Shown here in pieces: positions 25,855 through 33,743 of a DNA stretch of 64,000 nucleotides. The notes under the pieces were generated by a model. It had not been told where the DNA came from and did not search any database. It saw only the letters and a program-made list of their open reading frames with translations. Made by a program: the position numbers and the translations under genes. Position 1 is the first letter of the stretch, and each line of letters begins with the position of its first letter. The stretch is from Holophagales bacterium. Lineage in GTDB: Bacteria > Acidobacteriota > Thermoanaerobaculia > Multivoradales > Multivoraceae. The DNA lies in assembly GCA_009837885.1 (NCBI GenBank), contig VXSP01000030.1, forward strand, positions 248,001-312,000. Direction: 5' to 3'.

Positions 25855-26186
25855 GGCCAGGAGAACAAACTAGGGAAGTGGCGCGGAGGAGGTCCGGTTG
25901 GAGGGATTCTGGAAGGGCTCGTCGCGTCGTGAACGCGCGAGTCGGAGGTTCCGAGCAGGAGGCTCTACCGGCATATCGGCACTGGCAAACGGCTGACCAA
26001 GCGTGTCGAGCACGCGGCCGCGCCGCCGGTTCGCTCGCTGTATAGGAAGGAATCTGTTTGGGAGGGGACCTCCTCCGATGGTTTCCACATCTTCGGGACG
26101 ACGCTTGCAATCCCGACACACAGGGAACAAGCAAGGGTCGTGCCAGACTCCGTTGGCGGGCAGCCGCGGCGCCGGCGATCGCCGCT
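25855..26186. other. Non-coding or decayed stretch between convergent glyS and MFS genes
   Basis: I see no recognisable gene in these 332 bases. A minus-strand open frame (25870-26130, 86 aa) contains a CRDCKRR start but no further recognisable domain, and a short plus-strand frame ends in TAG near 26041. Composition is less GC-rich around 26040-26130. It may be the remains of a lost gene. Confidence 0.3.
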
Positions 26187-27455
26187 TCAGGCGTGGTCCG
26201 CGGTGGCCCGGCGCGCCGCCCGCCGCGGGTCTTCGATGCGGATCAACTTCCGTAGCGCCAGCAGATGCAGGACGATCGCGATCAGGAAGACGCTCTCGAT
26301 CGGGGCCACCTGGCTGACCACGCCGGCGGTCAGAAAACCCGCTACGCCGCTGGCCTCGGCCAGCGAGTGGGTGGCGGCGATGCGCATGGGACGGTCACGC
26401 TCGCGGCCAAACTCGAGGACGAGGTTCTGGGACGCCAGCATCACTCCGGAGAACCCCGCCCCCACCAGCAGGAAGACCGCGTACGCGACCGGAAAGACGG
26501 GAGCCCAGAGAACGGTCAGGCTTCCGAGAATCCAGGAGCCGAGCGCCAGCACGTAGACGGCGCGATATCCCGAGCGGTCGCCCAGCAGGCCCCAGACCAG
26601 CGCACCCACCGACTGCGCGGCCGCGAAGGTGACGGTCAGACCGGCCAGGCGCGCGCCGCTGACGCCGAACCGTTCACCGACGAGGAGGACGTAGAACGGC
26701 AGGGCGCCCCGGCCGGCGCCGGTCAGCAGCCGCGCAGTGAGGAAGCGAGCGTAGTGCGGGTCGGACCGCAGGAGGTCGGGCAGCTTGCCGAGTCGGGCGC
26801 GCAGGTCGAGTCCAGCGTCGTGGACGTCGAGGGCCGCGGGCTCGCGAATGAAGCCCATGAACGCCAGCCCGGTCGCGGCCAGCAGCGCGGCGCCGAGGAA
26901 GGTCAGGCCGTAGCCGCGGGGAAAGCCGTGCCGGTCAAGCACCCAGCCCGCAGCCACGGAGAGCAGAATCACGGAGGTCCCCGCTGCCAGGTTTCGGGTT
27001 CCCTGGAGCCGCCCGCGACGACCGACCGGTACGGACTTCGCGAACAGCAGGTTGAACGCGACCATCTGCATCCCGCTGGAGAAGCCCCACACCAGCAGCA
27101 CCGGCCAGACCAGGAACACCGCGACCTCGACCGGGGCGAACAGCGCCACCAGCGCCAGCAGCAGCATCTGGAACCGCATCACGCCCCCGAACAGCAGGGC
27201 AACCCACTTGACGTGGCGGCGGTGCTCGATCAGCGCGGCGCTCAGGAGCGGCGACACGAACATGCCCAGGCTCTGGCAGGCGGAAGCCACGCCCACCGCG
27301 GCATTGGCGCCGGTCAGGAGGTTGATGTAGGTTGGCAGGAAGGTCGGGGCCTGGAGCAGCCGGAACCCCGTCATCCCGAGCAGGCCGTGGGCCAGGAGGG
27401 CGGCGTAGTTGCGCCGCCGGTCGAGGCGGCTGTGACCTCGGTCGGCGGAGGACAT
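26187..27455 (-). CDS. Major facilitator superfamily transporter
   Basis: The 422-aa protein has about 12 hydrophobic helices arranged in two halves separated by a polar loop (REPAALDVHDAGLDLRARLGKLPDLLRSD, near the middle). The loop between helices 2 and 3 has HRRHVKW, and GLLGDRSGYRAVYVLAL in the second half matches the MFS 'G-x-x-x-D-R-x-G' loop motif. It is an inner-membrane secondary transporter of unknown substrate. ATG 27455 lies just 34 bases from the divergent alkyltransferase-like gene start (27490), so their promoters overlap. A TACCTT hexamer 10 bases before ATG may be its -10. Confidence 0.85.
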   Translation of the reverse strand: MSSADRGHSRLDRRRNYAALLAHGLLGMTGFRLLQAPTFLPTYINLLTGANAAVGVASACQSLGMFVSPLLSAALIEHRRHVKWVALLFGGVMRFQMLLLALVALFAPVEVAVFLVWPVLLVWGFSSGMQMVAFNLLFAKSVPVGRRGRLQGTRNLAAGTSVILLSVAAGWVLDRHGFPRGYGLTFLGAALLAATGLAFMGFIREPAALDVHDAGLDLRARLGKLPDLLRSDPHYARFLTARLLTGAGRGALPFYVLLVGERFGVSGARLAGLTVTFAAAQSVGALVWGLLGDRSGYRAVYVLALGSWILGSLTVLWAPVFPVAYAVFLLVGAGFSGVMLASQNLVLEFGRERDRPMRIAATHSLAEASGVAGFLTAGVVSQVAPIESVFLIAIVLHLLALRKLIRIEDPRRAARRATADHA

Positions 27456-27489
27456 GCCTGACCTCAAGGTAGCACGCAGCCGGACGACG

Positions 27490-27822
27490 ATGACACTCGG
27501 AAACCAGGGCCCCAACGGCGTGCACGAGACCTTCAAGCGCATCGTCCGGCTGATTCCGGAGGGTCGCGTGGCGACCTACGGTCAGATCGCCGCGCTGGCG
27601 AATCTCCCGCGCAACGCCCGACAGGTCGGCTACGCGCTGGCCCGGCTGAACGACGAGACCGTGCCGTGGCACCGTGTGGTCAACGTCAGGGGCTCTATCA
27701 GCGATCGCGGATTCGACCCGCTCGAGAGCGTGGAGCGCCAGCGCTTCCTGCTCCAGGAAGAGGGCGTCGTCTTCGACCGCCGGGGTCGCATCGACCTGGA
27801 ACGCTTCGGATGGAGGCCATGA
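27490..27822 (+). CDS. Alkyltransferase-like (ATL) DNA-lesion-binding protein
   Basis: The 110-aa protein is the DNA-binding domain of the O6-alkylguanine-DNA alkyltransferase family: RLIPEGRVATYGQIAALANLPRNARQVGYAL, then VPWHRVVN. The alkyl-acceptor Cys of the PCHR motif is Trp here (PWHR). This defines ATL proteins, which flip and bind alkylated guanine without repairing it and direct nucleotide excision repair to it. ATG 27490 is chosen over 27454 because the family starts close to that point. It ends in an ATGA overlap with the downstream formylglycine-generating enzyme gene, so the two are translationally coupled, an unusual pairing. Confidence 0.9.
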   Translation: MTLGNQGPNGVHETFKRIVRLIPEGRVATYGQIAALANLPRNARQVGYALARLNDETVPWHRVVNVRGSISDRGFDPLESVERQRFLLQEEGVVFDRRGRIDLERFGWRP

Positions 27823-28730
27823 GCCCAGTGCGGCTCTCCACGCGCTACGGCGCGCTGCTCGCGATCGGGCTGCTCACCGCCGTGGCATGCGGCGACGCCG
27901 GACAGCGCGCCTCCGAAGCCTCGGTTCCCTCCCAGGCCCCCGCGACGGCGCCGCCGCCCGAAGGGATGGTCCGCGTGCCCGCGGGCGCCGTTCCACGTCC
28001 CGGCGGGGACCGGAAGGTCGCCGCCTTCGATCTGGACGCCTACGAAGTGACGAACCACGACTTCGCCGCGTTCGTCGAAGCGACCGGCTTCGTGACGGAA
28101 GCCGAGAGCTGGGGCTGGTCACTCGTCTTCCATCCGGAAGCCGCCGCGAACCCCGAACTGGAGCAACGGCCGCAAGAGACTCCCTGGTGGCTGGCGGTCG
28201 AGGGCGCCGACTGGCGTCATCCCCGCGGCCCTGGTTCCGAAGCAGAAGCTGATCTCCCTGCCGTCCATGTGAGCTGGGGCGACGCAAAGGCCTACTGCGA
28301 GTGGAGCGGCAAGCGCCTGCCGACCGAGGCCGAATGGGACCTGGCCGCCGGCGCCGGCAACGCCAGCGAAGGCCACTCCCGCTACCCTTGGGGCAACGAA
28401 CCCGCACCGGAAGGCGAGTGGGTTGCGAACGTCTGGCAGGGCGACTTTCCCGGCCGGGACGACGCGGCCGACGGTCACACGTACCTGGCGCCGGTCGGCT
28501 CGTATCCGCCGAACGCTTTGGGCGTCTTCGACCTCGGCGGCAACGTGTGGGAGTGGTGCGACGACTGGTACCGCCCCGGGGGCGCAGGCGGCGAGAAGGT
28601 CCTGAAGGGCGGCTCCTGGCTTTGCGCGGCGAGCTACTGCGAGGGCTACCGCAACGCGAACCGGAACCACTCCGCGCCCGACTCCGGCCTCGACAACACG
28701 GGCTTCCGTTGCGCCCGCAGCCTGCGCTGA
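27819..28730 (+). CDS. Formylglycine-generating enzyme (sulfatase-modifying factor), lipoprotein
   Basis: The 303-aa protein has a lipobox signal (GLLTAVACG), so it probably faces the periplasm. The FGE-sulfatase domain spans about 50-303: MVRVPAGAV, FDLDAYEVTNHDFAAFV, PAVHVSWGDAKAYCEW, RLPTEAEWDLAA and GGNVWEWCDDWY. Importantly KGGSWLC...YC gives C269 and C274, the copper/redox cysteine pair of true FGE, and TGFRCARS closes the fold. It should oxidise the Cys of C-x-P-x-R sulfatases to formylglycine, and the sulfatase at 4233-5666 has exactly that motif. GGAGG precedes ATG 27819. Export as a lipoprotein would need the sulfatase to be modified outside the cytoplasm. Confidence 0.88.
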   Translation: MSPVRLSTRYGALLAIGLLTAVACGDAGQRASEASVPSQAPATAPPPEGMVRVPAGAVPRPGGDRKVAAFDLDAYEVTNHDFAAFVEATGFVTEAESWGWSLVFHPEAAANPELEQRPQETPWWLAVEGADWRHPRGPGSEAEADLPAVHVSWGDAKAYCEWSGKRLPTEAEWDLAAGAGNASEGHSRYPWGNEPAPEGEWVANVWQGDFPGRDDAADGHTYLAPVGSYPPNALGVFDLGGNVWEWCDDWYRPGGAGGEKVLKGGSWLCAASYCEGYRNANRNHSAPDSGLDNTGFRCARSLR

Positions 28731-28758
28731 TCACCTGAACGCCACACGCGCCGATCGT

Positions 28759-28793
28759 GGCCGGCGAAGACGCCGGCGCACCCGGTGTGCGGC
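28759..28793 (-). repeat. Intergenic palindromic repeat, type A partial copy
   Basis: GGCCGGCGAAGACGCCGGCG followed by cacccggtgtgcg is the inverse-orientation core GGGTGCGCCGGCG...GCCGGC. It lies in the long leader region before the HMG-CoA synthase gene. Confidence 0.55.
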
Positions 28794-28799
28794 CGCCTG

Positions 28800-28960
28800 T
28801 GCCGAGCTTTCACGAATTCCTGAAAGTTCCAATAGTTCAGTCATATTTCGAAAAGAAAAACTCCCGCAACCACTTTTTTCGTGCTATTGTCCCTTTCTCG
28901 TTTCATTTCGTACCGGCTGATCGGCGACACTTCGGCCCAATCCCAGAGCCCGCACGCGTC
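28800..28960 (+). promoter_or_regulatory. AT-rich promoter region before HMG-CoA synthase
   Basis: This stretch is unusually AT-rich for the window, with runs such as ATATTTCGAAAAGAAAAACT and CTTTTTTCGTGCTATTGT. TATTGT (28884-28889) could be the -10. A leader of about 100 bases then precedes ATG 28995, which has GGAGGGA. Confidence 0.35.
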
Positions 28961-28994
28961 AGCAGATCACCCCGATTCAGCGAGGAGGGACAGA

Positions 28995-30098
28995 ATGACC
29001 AAGATCGACACGGGCATCGCTTCCATCGGACTCCACCTGCCGCCCCTGGCCATGCCGGTGGAGGAACTCGCGTCGCTCCGCGGCGTCGACCCGGACAAGT
29101 ACCGCATCGGGCTGGGCTGCTCCGAGATCTCCCTTTGCCCGCCGGAGTTCAGCATCGTCGACCTGGCCTCCGAGGCGGCGCGGCGCGCCCTTTCCCGCTG
29201 GGAGGGCGACGTTGAGGACATCGGCATGATCGCCGTCGGCACCGAGACGGCGGTCGACATGAGCCGGCCCCTCTCCGCCTTCGTGGCCGATGAGCTCGGC
29301 CTTGCCGGGAACATCCGCTCCTACGAGGTCAAGCACGCCTGCTACGGCGGCACGCTGGCCCTGCGCCAGGCCTGCGAATGGCGGATGTCCGGCGCCGCGC
29401 AAGACAAGGCGGCCCTGGTCGTCGCCGCCGACATCGCGCTCTACGAGCAGGGCGACCCCGGCGAGCCGACCCAGGGCGCCGGCGCCGTCGCCTTCGTGGT
29501 GGAGCGTCCCGAGATCGCCTCCGTGGGAGTCGAGTCCCACGCCTGGAGCGAGCCGGCGTTCGACTTTTACCGTCCGGTCGGCGAGGCCTACCCGCGGGTC
29601 GACGGCAAGCTCAGCCTCGAGTGCTACAAGAAGGCGGCCCAGGAGTGCTTCTCCGCCCTCACGCGGGGAGAGAACCCGGCCGACGTGCTGGAGCAGTTCT
29701 CGGCGATCTGCTTCCACGTGCCGTTCCCGAAGATGGTCAAGAAGGCATTCCACCTCGTGGGCGAGGTCGCCGGCTGGACGGCCGAGCGGATCGAGCAGAT
29801 CTACAGCGACAAGGTCGAACCGGCGATGTACTGGAACCGGCTCTCCGGCAACTCGTACACGGCCTCGCTCTGGATCGCGGTCGCGAACGCCCTCCAGGGC
29901 CTGAAGGCCGGCGAACAGGTGGCCGCCTTCTCGTACGGTTCCGGCTTCGGCTCCGAGATTCTCTCCCTGATCGCGGGCCCCCGCGCCGCCGAAGGCGCCT
30001 GGGCTCAGGACATCAAGCGGGACGTCGAGAGCCGCCGTCGCGTCGACGGCAGCGGCTACAGCCTCCTGCGCTCAACAGTTCGTACGGCGGCCGCGTAA
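28995..30098 (+). CDS. Hydroxymethylglutaryl-CoA synthase family protein
   Basis: The 367-aa protein is of bacterial HMG-CoA synthase size. The three catalytic residues are all recognisable: Glu in VGTETAVDMSRP, the acyl-carrying Cys in VKHACYGGTLAL, and His in CFHVPFPKMVKKAF. NSYTASLWIAVANAL and FSYGSGFGSEIL complete the thiolase-fold C-terminus. It condenses acetyl-CoA with acetoacetyl-CoA for mevalonate-dependent isoprenoid synthesis, or adds a beta-branch in polyketide pathways. No other mevalonate or polyketide gene lies in the window, so the pathway cannot be decided. It has its own AT-rich promoter region and a strong terminator hairpin. Confidence 0.92.
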   Translation: MTKIDTGIASIGLHLPPLAMPVEELASLRGVDPDKYRIGLGCSEISLCPPEFSIVDLASEAARRALSRWEGDVEDIGMIAVGTETAVDMSRPLSAFVADELGLAGNIRSYEVKHACYGGTLALRQACEWRMSGAAQDKAALVVAADIALYEQGDPGEPTQGAGAVAFVVERPEIASVGVESHAWSEPAFDFYRPVGEAYPRVDGKLSLECYKKAAQECFSALTRGENPADVLEQFSAICFHVPFPKMVKKAFHLVGEVAGWTAERIEQIYSDKVEPAMYWNRLSGNSYTASLWIAVANALQGLKAGEQVAAFSYGSGFGSEILSLIAGPRAAEGAWAQDIKRDVESRRRVDGSGYSLLRSTVRTAAA

Positions 30099-30122
30099 GT
30101 CGACCAGCGGACGCCGGCCCCG

Positions 30123-30180
30123 GATGGCCGGGCTACTCGTGACTGGGCTTCGGCTCTACGGACTGAGTAGCCCGGCCATC
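30123..30180. terminator. Strong hairpin at the convergent HMGS / M28 peptidase ends
   Basis: GATGGCCGGGCTACTC (30123-30138) pairs perfectly with GAGTAGCCCGGCCATC (30165-30180) and TTTT follows. This is a rho-independent terminator for the plus strand. The right arm also encodes the last residues of the minus-strand peptidase. Confidence 0.75.
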
Positions 30181-32477
30181 TTTTCCAACTGTTCCGCGTA
30201 GGCGGCCAGTACGCCGGCGGTGATGTCGATCTGCCACTGGGCCTCGTCCCAATCGCGCTGCTCGATCGCCTCCCGCACTCCCGGCAACGTCTTCACACCG
30301 TAGCCGGTGTACATGCCCGGCGCATAGAGATGATGCCGGAACCAGGGCCGACGCGGGAGACCCTCGCTCCGGGTCAGCCGGCGCTCGCTCTTTGTGACCA
30401 ACTCGTCGAGCGCCACCTGGGTGGCCACGTCGCCACTCCGGACGGCCTCCGCCAGCGCGCGATCAGCGGCCTTCGCCGCCCGCGCAAGACGATCGTGCGC
30501 GTTTCTGAGCGGCGCGAAGTTCAGGTGCGGCGCCGGCGGATCAGCCTCCGGCTCGACGAACGGTTTCGTCGGATCGGCCGCCAGGCGCAGGGCGGCGCTG
30601 TCGAGAAGCTCGTTCTCGCGCTCGATCTTCCGGCGCTCCTCTTCGGCCAGGTCCGCCACCTCGTTGATGTACCGGCCGGCGGTCGCGGCCGTCGTGCCGA
30701 ACTCGAACGGGAGCACGTCGGCGTTGGCGAGCCGCAGGGTCAGACGCAGCCCGGTGCGGGCAAGCACAGCGCCGTAGACCGCACCGGGGTCGACGAACCG
30801 ACGGAAGAAGTCGAACGTGTCGAACGCGGTGTGGTACTCGCCGCCTGAACCTTCGCCGCCGTAGCCGACATTCAGCGACGACACGCCGAGGTGCTGCAGG
30901 AACGGAGAGTAGTCCGAGCCCGATCCCAGGGCCGCGATCCGCAGTCGTCCCGAGGACTGGAGCCGCTCGTACTCCGTGCGGTTGCCGTTGACCCGCCGGA
31001 ACGCGAGCAGACGTTCGCCCACGCTGACACCCGTCTGCGGATCCTCGACGTCGCCGACGACCTGATTGACCAGGGTCTCGAGGGCGTGCGAGCCGCCCGC
31101 GCGCAGGAAACCGCGGCTGTTCGAGTCCGAGTTGATGTAGACGGCCGCGTGCTCGCGCAGGGCCTCGGCGTGGTGCTCGGCCCACTCGGTCGAACCGAGC
31201 AGGCCCGGTTCCTCGGCGTCCCAGGCGGCGTAGACGACCGTGCGCCTTGGCGGGTGGCCTTCCCGGGCCAGCCGTCCGAGCGCCTTCGCCTCGGCCATCA
31301 GGCCAACCAGGCCGCTGATCGGATCCCGGGCGCCGATCACCCAGGCGTCGTGGTGGTTGCCCCGCAGGATCCACTGGTCCGGCCTCTCCGTGCCCGGCAT
31401 GCGGGCGATCACGTTGTGCGCCGGCGCCAGACTCCAGTCGAATTCGAGCTGGAGCCGCACCCGGGCGGGACCCGGACCGATCCGGTAGGTGATCGGCAGA
31501 CCGCCCCGCCACGCGCCCGGCGCGGTTTCGCCCCCCAGTGCCTCTAGCAGCGGCTGAGCGTCCCGCCAGGCGATCGGCAGGACCGGGATCCGCATCAGCG
31601 TGTCCGCGTCCTCCCGTGAGAGCCGTGGCTCGCCGTCGACGGCGCCCCGCATCGGTGTCAGCGGATCGCCCGGACGGAGCGGAAGGTCGAGCACCGAACC
31701 CCGCTGCACCGCGGTCGAGTGCTTGAACGAGCCGTCCGGATACCCGGCGCCCTGGCTGTAGCCGTCGTCGCCCGGGTCGTTGAAGATGAGGCAGCCGATC
31801 GCACCGCGCTCATAGGCGACCTTCGGCTTGATGCCACGCCAGGAGCCGCCGTAGCGGACGATCACGATCTTCCCCCGGACGTCGATGCCCAGCCGCTCCA
31901 GCACCTCGTAGTCCTCGGGCACGCCCCGGTTCACGTAGACCAGCTCCCCGGTGACGTCGCCGTCGGCCGAGAAGGCGTTGAAGGGCGGCAGTCCTTCGGC
32001 CACGGCGATCTCCGCGGTGCCGTCGCCCGCCGCCGGCTCCTCGACCAGCGACGCCTCGAACCGCGTCGGCTCCAGCAGGGTCAGCGACCGCAGCCGCGGG
32101 GTCGGGAAGAGAACGTCGAAGGTCTCGATCTCCGCTTCGAAGCCCCACTCCCTGAACCGCTCCACCATCCAGCGCGCGTTCGCTTCCGTCTGCGGCGCCC
32201 CGGCATGATGCGGCCGCGGGGTCATCAGCCGGTTCCACTCGAGCAGCTCGTCCGCGACGATCCAATCGTCCGCCCGCTGCTCCATCTCGCGCTGCGCCTC
32301 GACGCGGTCGGGATGGAATCCGATCAGCTCCTGGGGGAACGCCGGCGCGGCAAACAGGAGGAACAAAGCCCCGGCCAGCAGCTTGTCCGACGCAAACTGG
32401 GTGCGCCGGCGTCCCCGCCGGCATCCGGCGCGGAGCGCCGGACTCTGGAGTGTTGGTCCCACTAGCAGCAGCGCCAT
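30156..32477 (-). CDS. M28 family metallopeptidase (glutamate-carboxypeptidase-II-like)
   Basis: The 773-aa exported peptidase has a signal helix (LLAGALFLLFAAPAFPQ), a PA-domain region (about 150-260), then the M28 zinc domain. This holds GNHHDAWVIGARDPISG (H375, D377; metal ligands), YAAWDAEEPGLLGSTEWAE (catalytic Glu pair) and YINSDSN (Asp), plus a distal His in GEYHTAFDT. A C-terminal helical dimerisation domain like PSMA/NAALADase follows. It cleaves peptides or acidic dipeptides in the periplasm. ATG 32477 has GGAGG just upstream, but residues about 9-27 are encoded by a type-A intergenic repeat, giving an Arg-rich N-terminal extension. It starts 1 base after folD's stop. Confidence 0.88.
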   Translation of the reverse strand: MALLLVGPTLQSPALRAGCRRGRRRTQFASDKLLAGALFLLFAAPAFPQELIGFHPDRVEAQREMEQRADDWIVADELLEWNRLMTPRPHHAGAPQTEANARWMVERFREWGFEAEIETFDVLFPTPRLRSLTLLEPTRFEASLVEEPAAGDGTAEIAVAEGLPPFNAFSADGDVTGELVYVNRGVPEDYEVLERLGIDVRGKIVIVRYGGSWRGIKPKVAYERGAIGCLIFNDPGDDGYSQGAGYPDGSFKHSTAVQRGSVLDLPLRPGDPLTPMRGAVDGEPRLSREDADTLMRIPVLPIAWRDAQPLLEALGGETAPGAWRGGLPITYRIGPGPARVRLQLEFDWSLAPAHNVIARMPGTERPDQWILRGNHHDAWVIGARDPISGLVGLMAEAKALGRLAREGHPPRRTVVYAAWDAEEPGLLGSTEWAEHHAEALREHAAVYINSDSNSRGFLRAGGSHALETLVNQVVGDVEDPQTGVSVGERLLAFRRVNGNRTEYERLQSSGRLRIAALGSGSDYSPFLQHLGVSSLNVGYGGEGSGGEYHTAFDTFDFFRRFVDPGAVYGAVLARTGLRLTLRLANADVLPFEFGTTAATAGRYINEVADLAEEERRKIERENELLDSAALRLAADPTKPFVEPEADPPAPHLNFAPLRNAHDRLARAAKAADRALAEAVRSGDVATQVALDELVTKSERRLTRSEGLPRRPWFRHHLYAPGMYTGYGVKTLPGVREAIEQRDWDEAQWQIDITAGVLAAYAEQLEKMAGLLSP
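32397..32448 (-). repeat. Type A palindromic repeat embedded in a coding start
   Basis: The sequence is nearly the same as 4091-4140 (CTGGGTGCGCCGGCGTCCCC...). Here it lies inside the open frame of the M28 peptidase, between its start codon and its signal helix. Confidence 0.75.
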
Positions 32478-32478
32478 C

Positions 32479-33333
32479 TCAACCTCCCTCCGCCGCCGCC
32501 AGCACCGTGTTCCGCAGCAGCATCGCCACCGTCGTCGGACCCACCCCACCGAGCCGGGGCGTGATCCAGCTCGCGACCTCGCCGACGGACTCGTCGACGT
32601 CGGGCAGGAGCTTCCTGCCCTCCCAACTGATGCCGCCGCTGACGACGACGGCACCCGGCTTGATCATCTCCGGTTTCACGAAGCGCGGCACGCCGAGCGC
32701 CGCGACCACGATGTCGGCACGGCGCGTGAACGGGGTCACGTCCCTGGCGCCGGTGTGCACGACCGTGATCACGGCGTTCGCGCCCGGCTGCTTCAGCGTG
32801 AGCAGCAGCGCGAGCGGCCGGCCCAGGGTCGGCCCCCGGCCCAGGACGACCACCTCGCGGCCGCCGATGTCGATCCCGTAGTGCATCAGCATCGCCTGGA
32901 TGCCCGCCGGTGTGCACGGCACCGGCCCCTTTTCCTGCAGCACCAGCTTGCCGAGGTTCACCGGATGCAGACCATCCGCGTCCTTTTTCGGGTCCATGCG
33001 CGCCAGCGCCTCGTTGAAGTCGAAGCCGGAAGGAACCGGGTGCTGGATGATGTAGGCGTCGACTTCGGGGTCGTCGTTGAAACGGTCGACGGCGGCGAGC
33101 AGCGCCTGCTGGCCGGCGTCCGCCGACACCTGTTCGTGAAACGAGGCGACGCCGACCTCCTCGCAGGTCTCGTGCTTCTTGCGCACGTAGCCCGCGGAGG
33201 CCGCGTCGTCACCAACCAGAATCGTGCCCAGGCCCGGCTTGACGCCCGCGGAGGCGAGCTCCTCGACCCGTTCCGCGACTTCCGCCAGCACGGCCTCGGC
33301 CACCGGCTGGCCTGCGAGAAGTTGCGCCGTCAT
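32479..33333 (-). CDS. folD: Bifunctional methylenetetrahydrofolate dehydrogenase / methenyl-THF cyclohydrolase
   Basis: The 284-aa enzyme interconverts 5,10-methylene-THF and 10-formyl-THF with NADP. It shows AGYVRKKHETCEEVG (active-site Tyr/Lys), IIQHPVPSGFD (the variant of the QLPLP motif), and PCTPAGIQAML. The dinucleotide-binding VVVLGRGPTLGRPLALLL and GGVGPTTVAMLL complete it. ATG 33333 overlaps the stop of the nitrile hydratase accessory gene by 4 bases, so this one-carbon enzyme is translationally coupled to a nitrile hydratase operon, an arrangement I do not know from standard operons. Confidence 0.93.
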   Translation of the reverse strand: MTAQLLAGQPVAEAVLAEVAERVEELASAGVKPGLGTILVGDDAASAGYVRKKHETCEEVGVASFHEQVSADAGQQALLAAVDRFNDDPEVDAYIIQHPVPSGFDFNEALARMDPKKDADGLHPVNLGKLVLQEKGPVPCTPAGIQAMLMHYGIDIGGREVVVLGRGPTLGRPLALLLTLKQPGANAVITVVHTGARDVTPFTRRADIVVAALGVPRFVKPEMIKPGAVVVSGGISWEGRKLLPDVDESVGEVASWITPRLGGVGPTTVAMLLRNTVLAAAEGG

Positions 33334-33737
33334 TGGTCTGTCTCCTCCACGGCGTGAGCCGCGTGTTCCTCGTGATGGTGATGATGGTGATCGTTATGGT
33401 GGTCGTGACCGTGCGGCCGAGCCGCCAACCGGCGGGTCAGGTCGTCGAGCTCTGGCTGGTTCACCAGTCCGGCCGCTTCGAGCGAGTCCTCGAAGGCCTC
33501 CCGCCAGCGCTGCCAGTAGTTCCAGGATTCTCCGGCACTGGGTGCGCGCTTCTCCCAAGCGGCTATCCGTACGATCAGACGGCCGCGAAACTCCTCCCAG
33601 TCGAGCCGGCCGGCCTCCACCAGCGCCATCGTCAGGCCGAACAGGCGGCTCTCCCAAGGCGCGCTGAACGCCAGTTCCCCGTTCTCCCGCGGAGGCGCGG
33701 CGGCGCCGTCTTCGTCGAGGCGGACAGGCAGCGTCAT
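33330..33737 (-). CDS. Nitrile hydratase accessory protein with histidine-rich C-terminus
   Basis: The 135-aa protein resembles the N-terminal half of nitrile hydratase beta subunit, as accessory/activator proteins (TIGR03889 type) do: FSAPWESRLFGLTMALVEAGRLDWEEFRGRLI and YWQRWREAFEDSLEAAGLV. The last 30 residues carry about 13 histidines, including HGHDHHNDHHHHHHEEH. The adjacent alpha subunit has a cobalt-type metal site, so the tail is probably a cobalt store or delivery arm. It starts 6 bases after the alpha-subunit stop and overlaps folD by 4 bases. Confidence 0.85.
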   Translation of the reverse strand: MTLPVRLDEDGAAAPPRENGELAFSAPWESRLFGLTMALVEAGRLDWEEFRGRLIVRIAAWEKRAPSAGESWNYWQRWREAFEDSLEAAGLVNQPELDDLTRRLAARPHGHDHHNDHHHHHHEEHAAHAVEETDQ

Positions 33738-33743
33738 GCGGCT

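Noticed and set aside
25870..26130. 86-codon minus-strand frame beginning with a CRDC motif
   Set aside because: No ribosome binding site, no homology I recognise, and only one Cys pair. Treated as non-coding or remnant.
33370..33420. Trinucleotide (GTG/ATG) run resembling a microsatellite
   Set aside because: On the minus strand these are His and Asp codons of the histidine-rich tail of the nitrile hydratase accessory protein, in frame with the recognised domain.
33541..33556. CTGGGTGCGCGCTTC, similar to the start of the intergenic repeat family
   Set aside because: It lies in the conserved coding region of the accessory protein and lacks the palindromic remainder, so it is probably chance.
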